A DNA stretch of 64,000 bases from Cyrtodaria siliqua (lineage: Eukaryota > Mollusca > Bivalvia > Adapedonta > Hiatellidae), in NCBI GenBank assembly GCA_037043455.1, contig JAWPHD010008269.1:53310-117309 (forward strand), in the 5' to 3' direction. Below are positions 53,189-64,000 of this stretch, piece by piece. The notes under the pieces were generated by a model that was not told the DNA's origin, searched no databases, and worked only from the letters and a program-made list of their open reading frames with translations. Both the position numbers and the translations under genes were made by a program. Each line of letters opens with the position of its first letter. The stretch's first letter is position 1.

Positions 53189-55636
53189 TGTTAATCTTGT
53201 TATGAATGATTTCACCCAGATAATACGTGATGTATCTGATCCGTTGTTTTCAAAAAAATATAATCATAAAAATAATGTTACTTTCTCTGATCAATCAATT
53301 GTAAAAGACAAAGAATGGTTTGATAATGATTGTATTATTTTTAAAAACAAGTACTTAGAATCATTACGTATATACAACTGTAGTAAAACAGTTTTAAATA
53401 GAGAGTATTTTTGTAAATGTAAAAAGGAATATAAAGATTTGACTAAGAGAAAGAAACGAAATTCAGAATTGAAAAAAATATCTGATATAGAAAAATTGAA
53501 ACACTCTAAACCTAAGGAATTTTGGAAATATTTTAAGAAAAAGAATAATAATTCCGGAAGTTGCGACATAACATTGGATGAGTTTAGGGATTATTTTTCA
53601 AGTTTAAGTAATGATATTTTTCAAACATCAAACGAAGAGGCCGAATTATTCTGTACCGAAAACGATTTTAATAGTGATAATTGCCCATTTGAAGAATTGG
53701 ACCAACCATTTACAGTATCTGAATTATTGAGTGCCTGTAAAAGTTTGAAATCTGGAAAAGCTAATGGGTGCGATTGTTTACTGAATGAGTATTTTATAGA
53801 AAGTATGGATATTACAGGCTCGCATATTTGTGATATATTTAATGCAATTTTGGCTTCAGGGTATTTTCCTGATAAGTGGACTGAGGGGGTCATTATCCCT
53901 ATACATAAAAAAGGCAGCGTCGATGATCCAGGTAATTACCGGGGCATAACATTAGTTAGTTGTATGTCTAAATTGTTCACCACTTTACTCAATAAAAGAA
54001 TTGAGACTTTTTGTAACGAAAATGATATAATTTCGGATGCGCAGTTTGGGTTCCGAAAGGGACGGTCAACAGTTGACGCGATATTTGTATTAATGTCAAT
54101 TATTCAAAATTATTTATGTAATAATAAACGATTATATGTTGCCTTTGTCGACATGATGAAATGTTTTGACAGCATTTATAGAAATGCACTTTGGCTTAAA
54201 TTATATAAGCTAGGAATACGTGGAAAACTTTTGCGCATTATAAGGGACATGTATCAAAAGGTTAAATCGTGTGTAAAAAGTTGTAATAGCTATTCAGACT
54301 ACTTTGAATATGCTGTTGGTTTGAGACAAGGGGAGGTAATTTCGCCTATACTGTTTTCCATGTTTGTGGAAGATCTTGAACTTTATTTGCAAAGTAATGT
54401 TGAGACAGGTTTAAATATAGATGACATAGTACTAATAATCTTACTTTTTGCTGATGATATGGCTATTTTGGGCAAATCTCCTGCTGAATTACAAGATAAT
54501 CTTAATCGATTGCATACATATTGTAATAAATGGGGCTTAAGCGTAAATATTGCGAAAACTAAAATAATGGTGTTTAGAAAACGTGGTGGATTGTTGCCTA
54601 ATGAATCATGGACTTATAACGATCAAATTATAGAAGTTGTTAATGATTTTAACTATCTTGGAAATATTTTTAATTATACTGGTAATTTCAACTTAAACCA
54701 AGAACAATTAGTCGGCAAGGCGCTTAAGGCATTAAACACTCTATTATTTAACTGTAAAAAAAATCGTTTAAAGCCAAAACTACTATGTCAGTTGTTTGAT
54801 GCGTTCGTTGGTTCTATTTTAAATTATGCAAGCGAAATCTGGGGGTATACAAGGTCGAAAGTTATAGAGCGAATACATTTAAAATTCTGTAAACGTTTAT
54901 TGAATGTTAAAATGAATACATGTACTGTGGGTGCTTACGGAGAGCTGGGTATATATCCCTTATATATATCACGATATGCAAGGATAATAAGTTATTGGTG
55001 TAAAATTATTAATACTGATAATATAACAATAAAAAAAGTATACGAACAAGGGCTAAATGATTGTAATAAAGGATGTAAGAACTGGGTATCAAACGTTAAA
55101 ACCATGTTAAATAATTACGGATTTACCGATATATTTGAGAACAATCATTTTGTAAACCCCAAAGTATAAATATTTTTAAGCAAAAAGTTATTGATAATTT
55201 TATTCAGGAATGGTTTAGTTCTATAGAAAATAGTACAGTTCTTGAAAACTATAGCTTAGTAAAAATGCAATTTGACTATGAAAACTATCTTGATATATTA
55301 CCTTGTAATTTGAGATTGTTTTATACTAGACTAAGACTTTCTGTTCATCCTCTTAGAATTCAAACTGGGCGTTATGATAGAAATAGAATACCAAAAAATG
55401 AAAGATATTGCCTTTGTTGTAATTCAGGCGATATAGAAGATGAGTTTCACTTTATATGTATATGTCCATGTTTTGTAGATTTGTGTAAGCAGTATTTGAA
55501 AAAGTATTATTACCAAAGACCATCAATGTTCAAGTTTTTAGATTTGATTAGCTCTCATAATAAAACTGTATTATATAAAATTTCAAAATATACCAAGGAA
55601 GCCTTAGAAATAAGAAAATCAATTTTAAATGTTTAA
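53189..55636 (+). pseudogene. LINE ORF2, reverse transcriptase with one frameshift
   Basis: The open frame runs to 55169. It carries the RT motifs KSGKANGCDCLLNEY, NYRGITLVSC, GFRKGRSTVDAI, FVDMMKCFDSI, GLRQGEVISP and LFADD (Phe in place of the Tyr of the other LINE). At about 55160, in a CCCC run, the frame shifts; 55163-55636 continues through 'EWFSSIE' to a CxxC...HxxxxC zinc knuckle (YCLCCNSGD...FHFICICP). The endonuclease is missing through 5' truncation. Compared with the minus-strand LINE at 3349 the order is the same but the sequence is clearly different, so these are two families of one lineage. Confidence 0.85.
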
Positions 55637-55850
55637 GCATGTTGTTCATTCTCATTCTATTAAATTTCATAATCTTTAAGGAATATTGTATTACAAATGT
55701 GAACTAAAGTAATATAATTCAACATTTGTTTGTAAAAGAAAATCTTTTATATCTATTACGTGACTATATGTTTAATGTATTTGTATGTAATGTTTGTATG
55801 ATGATGTACTATGTACAAATCTTAATAAAATATCTGTTCTGTTCTGTTCA
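53189..55850 (+). mobile_element. 5'-truncated LINE with short-repeat 3' end
   Basis: The insert begins inside ORF2 after the endonuclease and ends with 'aataaaatat' and 'ctgttctgttctgttc'. Comparison with 51283-51605 places the junctions at 'tacataac' (left, about 53181-53188) and 'ttcataac' (right, about 55846-55853), suggesting CATAAC as target duplication. 5' truncation is the usual outcome of target-primed reverse transcription. Confidence 0.8.
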
Positions 55851-56439
55851 TAACTTGCATTTGTTCAATCATTAATATTAGCTATTTAGTTTAAAGCAAA
55901 CGTTTTATACATAGTAGTAATTGTTGATTATATTGCACTAGTCATGTATTTAAAACTATGATAGAAAAAGACGAAAACAAGGAAACTTAACATTTGGTTT
56001 AATTATATCCAAGCTGGTTTAAAGTCAAAATGATACTGGAATGCCGGATAACTAAATGGAGACGCTAATTTCAATGTTTGATTAACATTTCAAGATTGTC
56101 ACGTGTCCCTTTAATGTGTTTTGTATTAATCAATATTCGAAATAAATCGGTGAACTCTATTAGCACTGGTCAATGTCGAACTGATACATGAAACAGCGCA
56201 TTAACATTTCTCTAAACTATTGAATAGTAAAGAATGAGAACATTTTTCGTTCTTTGACAGACATTTACAACACGGATTTGTTAAACCATTTTCTTTCCAA
56301 AATGCGTTAATGTTTGTTCGAGAAAATTATTTTTTCGTACAAACAGTACATAAAATAAAAGGATTTGTTATATATCTCCTTGTTATATAACTAGCCTGTC
56401 ACTTACCTCTAACTTATGCTCAACTTATAAACAACACGT

Positions 56440-56640
56440 CGGCATACGCTACAAAATTTGTGCATGCATAACATTTTTGACCGGCATCGGCGTACGACAA
56501 CCTATGCCAGCGTATTTCGGCGTGCTCGTAACTTGTGTAAAACTTATCCCTAACTTATTTGACGTACACCAGCGTGTTTCCCAAATTTCTCGTACGTCGG
56601 CGTACGCTGATGCTATACGCCGTAGTGTGACAGGGCCATT
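56440..56640. repeat. Second cluster of 'CGGCGTACG' motifs
   Basis: 'gtcggcatacgct', 'atcggcgtacgac', 'gtcggcgtacgctg' and 'tacgccgtagtgtgacaggg' lie within 200 bp, as at 12305-12425. Confidence 0.6.
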
Positions 56641-56699
56641 ACAAATATAATTTGAAAACAATAACATGATTAGAACAGAAAAAGGAGATATTAACATGA

Positions 56700-58780
56700 T
56701 TTTTTTATATGAATCAAAATCTAATATCTAATACGGTACAATAGAACAATTGTATTATAGTGAGGATGAACGAGATTATAAGTTATTTATCATGGTACGT
56801 CTTAAAGAGGTCTTAAAGAGAATGCTTCTGAGATGTATTTGCTAAAATTGATAAAAAAAAATACATGATTGATCATCGATCTGCCTGGCGGTAGTTTTTG
56901 CCACGGACCGTTCAAAGGTGGTACCGCTATTGTGAACTAGGTTATGCTTGTGATGTCACTTTTCTTTCAAATAAATCTATTTCAATGTATTTGTGGTTTG
57001 ATTTGTTCATTGGAAGGCTAATTTTGAAGCAGGTGCCTGAACCTATTTCGTCTCAGTGTATGTTTAATTAAATATGCTCTAATTACCCCGATGGCGCAAT
57101 GAATCACCCATTAGCTTTCGAAAACGAGACATTTTAACACAGATATCTTTGACATGTTGTAAGAAAAAAGAAAAGCAATATTATAAAACATAGATAAAAT
57201 ACAAAATATACAGAATGTTAATCAAACGCATTCTAAATAGATAAAAGCAGTGTTTGGATTTAAAAAAAAGAAAAGATTATGATTTGTTTTCATATATACG
57301 AACATAATTTCATACATCATTTAAAACATTATTGATTAATAACTGGATTTATTACGTTTCTACTGGCAAAAGGGCTGAAATAAATAATCTAACGATCTAT
57401 GAAGAGAATTTAGAAAGTGTTCACGAATGTGTTCGAAACTATATAAATTATATAGTCACACATTTAATAAACATCCCCAAGTGGATTGAAAAAAATATGT
57501 AAAACAAAAAGGATAAAATGTAAAAAATAAATATTCATGCTTCATTTATTAGCAAATTCTTTCACTCGTTTGGAGGCGTATTGTTTAACAATATATAATA
57601 CAAACCACCTCTCCCATCTCGTGAAAATAATTCTCTATAACATCCGCGAAATAATATCTATTCATTGAAAAATGAAAAGTTATTAACAAATGTTTTAGCA
57701 GATTACAATTCTCTCGAGTAAGCATGCGAATGCTAAAATTGAACTGCTAGTGCTAGTTCATGGTTGTTCATGGTCAGATACCACTTTTGATTTGGGGCGT
57801 CTGATTGGTTGATCAAAGAATAGAGCATCTATTAGGGCATATAGTCAGATTGTAAGGTATATACTGATTGGACGAAATTGCCCAACTCATAACAAATCCC
57901 CATAAAAATCAACATAGTATATGTTCCTCAAACAACCTGTTCATTTAGGATATTTTGACTAAAGTTTGCATTTTATTGATAAAATTGTATTAAGGGTATA
58001 TTTACAAATGTATTTACTGCCATTATGGGAGTTCCCACATTCAGTGAACTATTAGGGGCTAAACGCATTACATTATCCCCAATTTGATGATCATTGTTTA
58101 GTGTGTCTAAGATAGTTCTTAAGGAAAAGTTAGTTTATTTTCAGCTAGTGGGATTTAGAAAAAAGGATTAAAGGCCAAATGTAAGCCTATGAGAAATGCA
58201 ATAGTTGTATCTGCCTCATATTCGACTTTCAATGTTACATTTCTAAATATACTGTCTTTGAAATAATACTCTTCAGAGACGATTGTTCGAATATCTGCCA
58301 CTGAAGAGTATCAATTAAAAGACTATTCAAATAATTCAAATGTTATATTCATTATCATTGTATAGTCATATTTCATAAAATATTATACCACCACCGTCCC
58401 CATCCACACATTCGTATTACGAGTATTACTATGAGGTTATTTAACATTGTTCTGTACAATACATTACCTTTTTATTATATACCTATTTGTCTCGATGTAG
58501 AAATATAAATGATTAAGGATAAAATCACTAATTTCTTCTTCAGAAAGTTGTTGTCCTTAAACAGATAAATGACTAACCACAAGTAGATGCATCGTCAAAT
58601 GTGAGCCCGTGTTTCGTTCCAAAAGTTTAACTCACGTGCCAGTACCTTTTAAAATATTCATCTGTAGTTCACCTCTCTTTGGATAAAGTGGATTCATTTC
58701 ACAAGTTTATTCTTTATTTCAATTAAAATCGAACAAGACAATTTGGGGGGTCCGTTTTTGTTTTGTATGTAGAAGTATGT
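56700..58780. other. Gene-free AT-rich sequence
   Basis: No gene, RNA gene or strong repeat was recognised. Short hairpins such as 'actcttcagagacgattgttcgaa' near 58268 are not distinctive. Confidence 0.4.
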
Positions 58781-58782
58781 GC

Positions 58783-59078
58783 GTCCTATGTGGTTACTGG
58801 GTGTAGATTATGACCACTGCAAATACCGCTAGAGGTAGAGGGTAGGACCCGCCCTACCCCCACCCTCTCTTCATGTTCATATTTTCCATTTTTATAGTGC
58901 TCGTTTAAGATCTGCCTGTGTAGACGTGGGAACGGGAACGTGGCTCCATCGTAAATAAAGCTTCTACTGTAGAATTTGATGCAACTCTGCAGTTCTGCAG
59001 GTTTGAAGGTTCTAGGCATGTTATCTCGAGATTTAAATAAAGGAAGGATGTGGCATATTCATTCATGTGTTAATCTTT
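58783..59078 (+). mobile_element. Diverged SINE copy
   Basis: The order of head, C-rich tract, 'cgtggctccatcgtaaat', 'caactctgcagttctgcag' and 'gaaggttctaggca' follows the SINE at 447-846. The tail is lost. Confidence 0.7.
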
Positions 59079-59206
59079 TGACCAAATAACTAACATTTTT
59101 CACCCAGTCTGTTTCTTATTTCTTCGCTACGTTATGCGACTCTTGTCCAGAACCATGTAAGACATGGATAGATACACACTGAGGAGGCCGAGACTGCTGA
59201 TCATGT

Positions 59207-59212
59207 TTTATT
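59207..59212 (-). terminator. Putative polyadenylation signal of the lactone oxidase
   Basis: AATAAA on the minus strand, 199 nt past the stop codon. Confidence 0.4.
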
Positions 59213-59410
59213 TAGCATGTTTCTTGTTCGAGTCAATTTAATATTGGTTATTGGTATAGCTTATATGCTCAATGATTGAGTACAAGAAAAAAAGGGTTTA
59301 GACGCTGTGGTTTCTATAGGACCCTATATCTCATTTTAAGGCGGGATTATGTAATAAGTCTATATACAGATGCGATTATTTTTCATTTAAAGTTTGCTGA
59401 ATGTTTCTCT

Positions 59411-62400
59411 TTAATAGTCACCAAGCAACGTCATGGTGAATTCGTTTTTGAAGCGGCGTGTTGGGTCAAATTTCGTGATCGCCTTGATGAAAGGCTCGCG
59501 AGACTTTGGGTATAGTTCATGAAGAAATTGAGCGTCCATGTCATGCTCCATGCCCCAATGAGGGCGTCCCTTGAAATCGGTCTGCATCAGGTTGCGAAAT
59601 TTTCGTAAAGTTTCGTCTGCATCCCGAGTTCCCGTCAGTATGCTTTGTTCGATCAGAACAGACGTTTGATCATATTCCATTGCCATGTACGCCTTGGACG
59701 AAGCTGTAAACCGAAGTGCAAAAGGAACGTTGACAACTTGACCTTTGGCAAAGAGCTCATCATATTTTTTCAATAATGCATCTGTGACCATGATTATATC
59801 ATTTGCAGACGTGGCTTTCATGCAACACTCGCTGACGCGGACATCACTAAAACCCTTTGGGATAATTCCCGACAGCGTACTTCGTGCCTCGCAGGCATTC
59901 AAAACGCGTGGTTTATAACGTTTAGCTAAATAGTGTAAAATCAGGCTCAACATGCAAGGTATTACGAAAGGAATCGTATTACTAGCAAGCACAAGCGCAT
60001 CAATTAACCCTTCAAACAAAGACGGGCATTCTTTGCTACTTTCTTCGCTACGTACCGTTGATAGTGGTTGTGTTGGTGGTGGGCATCTTCTCAATTTACA
60101 AATATCCACATGGTGGACCCCGTATGTTTTATACGGACTTGCAATTATTTCAAAACTGTATAGAGACTCATCTTTATACAGATCAGGCAATTTCATCTTT
60201 GCGTCAGCCCAGGTCATAAACTCGTACGTTTCATTTAAGTAGAATGCGGGCTCACACTTGAGGATGAATGAACATGCTATCCCCATGCAACCTATGTTGA
60301 CAACGCTAGCGTAAAATTGTTCATCATCCTGGATAAGTTCGACGTCCTTATACTTGTTTTGAAATTTAGTTCTATCTGAGATCCCATTGGTTCGCTCTAT
60401 TTGGTATTGCTTTACCTTCTTATTCCCATCAATGGTAATCATTCTGAATGACTGGACTATGTCTGCCTTGATAGGCTTTCTGAGGCCGTTCCCATGGGCT
60501 CCGGTGGCAATGGTTCCTGCAATGGAAAGACTTACGCCAGATGTTTGATTTTCCAAAACACGATACATTCCTGGACTATGGCGTTTATCCACAGGCCACA
60601 AATCTTGCATTACTTCTTCTACTGTTGCACCCGCCCCAACTTGACATAATGTTTTTGCATCGATGTTATCCTTGAAAACTTCCACATCTATAGATAAGCA
60701 CTTCTTCAACCTGTAAATAATATACATAGTATGAGGCTCTTGAAAACAAGGTTCACTAACCTTCCTGTTTAATATATTATAGTTTAATATTCATTGTACC
60801 AACATTTGCTGAAAGTCTCGAGAATAAACGCATATTGAGATGCATTTCAAAAGTAGATCGAACAGGAAATGCAACATTCACAGAACGGAATCAATCAAAA
60901 CACGCAGGTAAAATAAAGAACAATTACAAAAATAAGTAATAATTTAGTAATAAAGTATGTGACCTCACACACAAACTAGTTGGTAATACGGGTACCGCCT
61001 TAAACCAGATTATATGGTGAACTAAGCCTCAACCTTACGCTATTGTCATTCCAATAAAACGGGACAGTGTACATAAAGAAATCCCCAACAGACCATATCC
61101 TCTAACATACAAGATAGCATTAATTTAATATTCTATACAAGTAAAGCACAACGATGATAATGAATACAACAAAGCAACAAAGCAATCAATATTCTAAATT
61201 AAAGTAATTACAGGCTTGCTCATCCTTCTAGTCCACTTTCGAATTTACCGTTAACGCCAAATTATCGGGACCGGGCTGTCCCGATTGCTATTTTTACAGG
61301 TTTGAACTTCTACCATTGTGTTGTATTGATTTAGATTTAGAGAAACATACACATTATGAAACTAATGAACTTTAACAAATACGTCTTTTTTATCGTGCAA
61401 TAAAACATCCATGTATGTGTATTTTTCTTCTTTCAACGTATTTTAGGAAAACAATCAGGTTATGCAATTATATCATTATGCTACGTTGGGTTTTACGGCG
61501 CACAAACACATGAAAGGTTATATGGCGCCTAACAGGAATGAACATGCCAGGCTCATCCTCCATTTACATCAAGATGAAATATGGAGAATGGGCCTAGAAC
61601 CTTCTAACCTGCAGAACTGCAGAACTGCAGAGTTGCTGCAAATTCTATAGTAGACACTCCATTTACGATGGAACCACGTTTCCACGTTTGCATATGCGGT
61701 GTCATGATGAAGACCTTGAATGAGCATGATAACAAATAAGAAATGGGGGGGGGGGGGGGGGTGAATGGGGGGGGGGGGGGCAGTGCTTGGTCCTTCCCAT
61801 CTGCCTCTAGCGGGATTTGCAGTGGTTGTATTCTACCCCGGCAACCACACGGGGACATTATGCTACGAAAATAAATTTAAAATTAACCTGCTTGTATCTA
61901 TGAGACACCCGTCTGTGCTTGCTATGTTATTCCAAAACGTGGAGTGACCCGTGCTTACAGCTTTTATATGCTTGTCACTCTCTGCGGCATCGGCCATCAT
62001 TTTCACTAACTCATCATAAGACACTGGCGTTTTTTTGTCTTCAGTACTTTTTTCAGAGTCCTCTTTACCTTTTATACCTATTTTAATGAAAAATAACAAC
62101 ACAAATTGCAACAGAAGTTTGATTTCATGCATGGTAATGTATTTTTTAATGTGTGACTGTTTAATTAACATTAACCTGTTGATTCAATGTTCGTTTTCTA
62201 TCGAAAAACGATAAAACCACTTGCATATATATATGATTTATTCAGAATACGAGTTTTGATCAAATTGATGTCAACATCTCAGAATAGTATGTTTAGTGTT
62301 GTTTCTGTAGTTGCTTTACTCAAAATATATCTTCATGTTTAGCTCCTTCAGACTAATTAAAACAATTGAATACCTTTATTTTCTTCTTCTTTGACCTTCA

Positions 62401-62545
62401 TTATATCGACAAAGAACTTTATAGCCTCCTCGACCTTCTTCAATGCCGGGCATTCATTTTTTTCAACGATCTCGTTAAACTTCAGATCTTTGTACATACT
62501 AAGAAATGTAGCTACATCATCTGCCTCATCATTGCTGGCAGCCAT
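59411..62545 (-). CDS. FAD-linked sugar-lactone oxidase, GULO/ALO family
   Basis: Three coding exons, 62545-62374, 62077-61888 and 60710-59411, join in phase at GT-AG junctions to give 553 residues. The N-terminal ~73 residues are charged and family-unlike. An FAD-binding PCMH domain follows: ELVKMMADAAESDKHIKAVS (about 80-99), then TGHS with His102 at the position that carries the covalent flavin in relatives, CLIDTSRL, and GTIATGAHGNG (186-196). The C-terminal half has the lactone-oxidase tail GRPHWGMEHD (502-511) and FDPTRRFKNEF (535-545). The usual HWxK is HWGM here, so activity or substrate may differ. Family members oxidise aldonolactones in ascorbate-type synthesis. A splice acceptor at 62558 (TGTACAG) implies a 5' UTR exon. 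Typical members have 440-500 residues. Confidence 0.88.
60760..61440. other. Intron 2 of the lactone oxidase, with LINE 5' fragment
   Basis: 61040-61120 is complementary to the repeat at 1-110 ('aaaacgggacagtgta', 'aaatcccc', 'cctctaac'). The rest holds nothing recognisable. Confidence 0.5.
61486..61855 (-). mobile_element. Full-length SINE copy in the oxidase intron, 12-bp duplication
   Basis: On the minus strand the copy runs from 'tccccgtgtggttgccgggg' to 'gcgccgtaaaaccca'. It is flanked by CATTATGCTACG at 61474-61485 and 61856-61867. Two poly-G runs (61744-61780 on the plus strand) correspond to the C-rich part of the head seen in copy 1. It ends about 20 bp from the donor of the oxidase's second coding exon (61888). 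Confidence 0.85.
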
Positions 62546-62789
62546 CTCTCGACCGGTCTGTACAAGAAGAAGAAAAGATGTATTTTTTTTGAAACATGTC
62601 TTTTTATGTATTGTGTGTGAGTGAGGGAGGGTGTGCCGCGTACAATTATGAATTCTCCAAAAGCATTAGAAGGCCAATTATTTCCCAAACCCAGCTAATT
62701 ATCATGGCTTTCCTTGTCCTTTTTATTACTGCAAAATATCAGTACGAAGCAGCGTGGGCCTACGTTTGATAGTTGAATGTTTTTACGTC

Positions 62790-63010
62790 ATTTTCAGCAG
62801 ATTTTAGGCTATATATTCCGGTCGACATATTTGGTGGCGACAGACTACCCACTTTTTCCAAGGTAGAACAAGTACTGTTTACATCCCGCCATCCGTATGA
62901 AAGAATGGCAAGCGTGTAAGTCAAGCTCCCAATGGGATTCGAATCCGCAGCGGTGAGAGGCGAGAAGTTTCAACACAATGTCTTTACTATCCTGGCCACG
63001 GAAGCGCTAC
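62790..63010 (-). mobile_element. tRNA-derived SINE
   Basis: Read on the minus strand: an A-box-like 'tggccaggatag', a B-box 'gattcgaatccc' (62938-62949 on plus) and then the body with 'tgggagcttgactt', 'ctaccttggaaaaagtgg' and 'tatatagcctaaaat'. It shares its body with 31590-31760 and 32170-32515. Confidence 0.7.
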
Positions 63011-63329
63011 GTTTGAATATATATATCCACATATATACGAAATAAAATATTTATTATTTAACTTTGACTGCAATTAAAACATTTGATTTACTACTGGAAA
63101 ACTACTATGAAATATGTTTCATCTGTGAAATAGGTTCATCAATGTTTCATTATTACTAGTTACATGTACTGTGAAATAAATGTTTGCAAAACAACTAACA
63201 CACGGAAAGCTGCCCTCTCACCATATCGAATTCATTTACTGTGTTTTTAGACGTGTTCATGGTTTTTACCTCCAACCTCGGCGTCCCAACTGAAAACTTG
63301 CACAGTTTTATGCAGCGGCCATGATTGAA

Positions 63330-63410
63330 AGTCTAGGCTTATTAGATGTGAAAGGCGAGCTTCAGAGCTATGGTGCTTAACCGCTCGGCCATGGATGCTC
63401 TATTTTGATA
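63330..63410 (-). repeat. tRNA-Leu/Ser-like SINE head
   Basis: On the minus strand 'atggccgagcggttaagcac' is a good class-II tRNA A-box, but no matching B-box or acceptor stem follows. It is a SINE head or tRNA relic. Confidence 0.45.
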
Positions 63411-63614
63411 CCGTTTTAGTATAGTACGCTCTTATTTTGAAGAACAGCCGATACTATCACATGACATTAAGGCAAAACAGTAATAACAGCAAATCGTGCT
63501 AGAGGGTTTTAATGTTGTGGAAAAAAACTCAAACTGAAAACCTCAAACTCGAAAATCCGTATTCGAAAACATGAATCGAGGAATAACATAAATAAACCCA
63601 GATATGTTTGTAAA

Positions 63615-63965
63615 ACATATATGCCCCCCTTCAACGACCATGACACAAATATTCCTGCCAAGTTTCAAGTTTGTAGTGCCAGCTGTCTTGAGTTATCGCG
63701 AAGACAAGCAATTTTTAGTGATATTTTACAAGTTTTGTTACCATGGCAACCACATTTATTTATGCGAATTTACCCAAAAGGGGAGGTGAACAACTACACC
63801 ATGACACAGACATTCCTGCAAAGTTTCGAGTTTGTAGTGCCAGGTGTTCTTGAGTTTTGGAAGACAAGTACTTTTTAGTGATTTCTTTTACAAGTTTTGT
63901 CCGACCGACGGACTGACGGACCGACCGACCGACATTTGCAAAAAAATCTTCCATGGGGACATACT
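63615..63965 (-). repeat. Modular repeat with two ~161-bp units
   Basis: 'catgacacaaatattcctgc' (63640) and 'catgacacagacattcctgc' (63801) start two units with 'gtttgtagtgccag'. A 'ccgaccgacggactgacgg' block and 'ccatggggacata' end it. It is inverted relative to the elements at 17115 and 40625. Confidence 0.75.
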
Positions 63966-64000
63966 AAATGAACATCTGCAAAATGCGATAACTACTGTCG

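Larger units (their letters stand above)
53119..56110. mobile_element. TTAA-flanked TIR element interrupted by a LINE
   Basis: The inverted ends are AGGGACAC-ACGG-CAATCTTGA (left) and the complement of TCAAGATTGTCACGTGTCCCT (right). Both are flanked by TTAA (53115-53118 and 56111-56114). Without the LINE it is about 320 bp, like 51283-51605. TTAA target sites fit piggyBac or Kolobok relatives. Confidence 0.75.

Noticed and set aside
63330..63410. Possible tRNA-Leu or tRNA-Ser gene
   Set aside because: Only the A-box half is convincing; the T-arm and acceptor stem are missing.

Overview
The window is animal nuclear DNA. It is AT-rich, has short exons with GT-AG introns, and most of it is transposable-element debris. 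LINE lineages, tRNA-headed SINEs and 'GTCCGTCTGTCCG'-type modular repeats of this kind are what I know from bivalve molluscs, so a bivalve is the best guess; the sequence alone does not fix the species.

Three host genes can be supported. (1) A plus-strand TMEM50 gene has coding exons at 14693-14791, 18285-18397, 19053-19120, 23472-23564 and 23963-24023. It then has two alternative last coding exons, 30132-30177 and 32815-32860, both in phase and each giving a complete 159-residue protein with a different C-terminus. (2) A single-exon minus-strand Olig-type bHLH transcription factor lies at 39092-39835, with a TATA box near 40095 and a cluster of homeodomain core sites upstream. (3) A minus-strand three-exon FAD-linked lactone oxidase of the GULO/ALO family (553 residues) occupies 59411-62545.

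Most of the rest is mobile DNA. From left to right: a LINE 5' fragment at the left edge; a full-length SINE with target-site duplications (447-846); a 74-bp exact direct repeat around a 633-bp insert (1257-2037); a nearly full-length decayed LINE on the minus strand (about 3349-9740) whose ORF2 has a roughly 470-residue N-terminal extension of poly-Asp tracts and Cys/His repeats, with a SINE inserted in its 5' region; a 600-bp compound trinucleotide array (10880-11492); 'GGGAACA' and 'CGGCGTACG' motif regions (11.7-12.45 kb); an 831-bp TIR transposon (13084-13914); an internally deleted jockey-like LINE with a TAATG ORF1/ORF2 junction (about 14967-17110); and tandem ~160-bp modules (17.1-17.75 kb).

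The TMEM50 introns hold foldback elements, a 320/640-bp higher-order tandem repeat (20.7-22.94 kb), and a nested complex in which a TTAA-flanked, THAP-encoding Kolobok-like transposon sits inside another repeat (24.15-27.52 kb). They also hold a long-TIR element (27.63-28.16 kb) and a ~52-bp minisatellite (29.15-30.08 kb).

Between the Olig gene and the oxidase lie a multi-kilobase imperfect palindrome (41.0-46.2 kb), a high-complexity non-repetitive block (46.9-47.46 kb), and GTCGAC-rich inverted arrays (48.5-50.04 kb). A 546-bp foldback (52.44-52.99 kb) follows. Next to it, a TTAA-flanked TIR element (53119-56110) has been split by a 5'-truncated LINE carrying an almost intact reverse transcriptase. 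The three host genes show no sign of working as a unit. Their proximity looks incidental.
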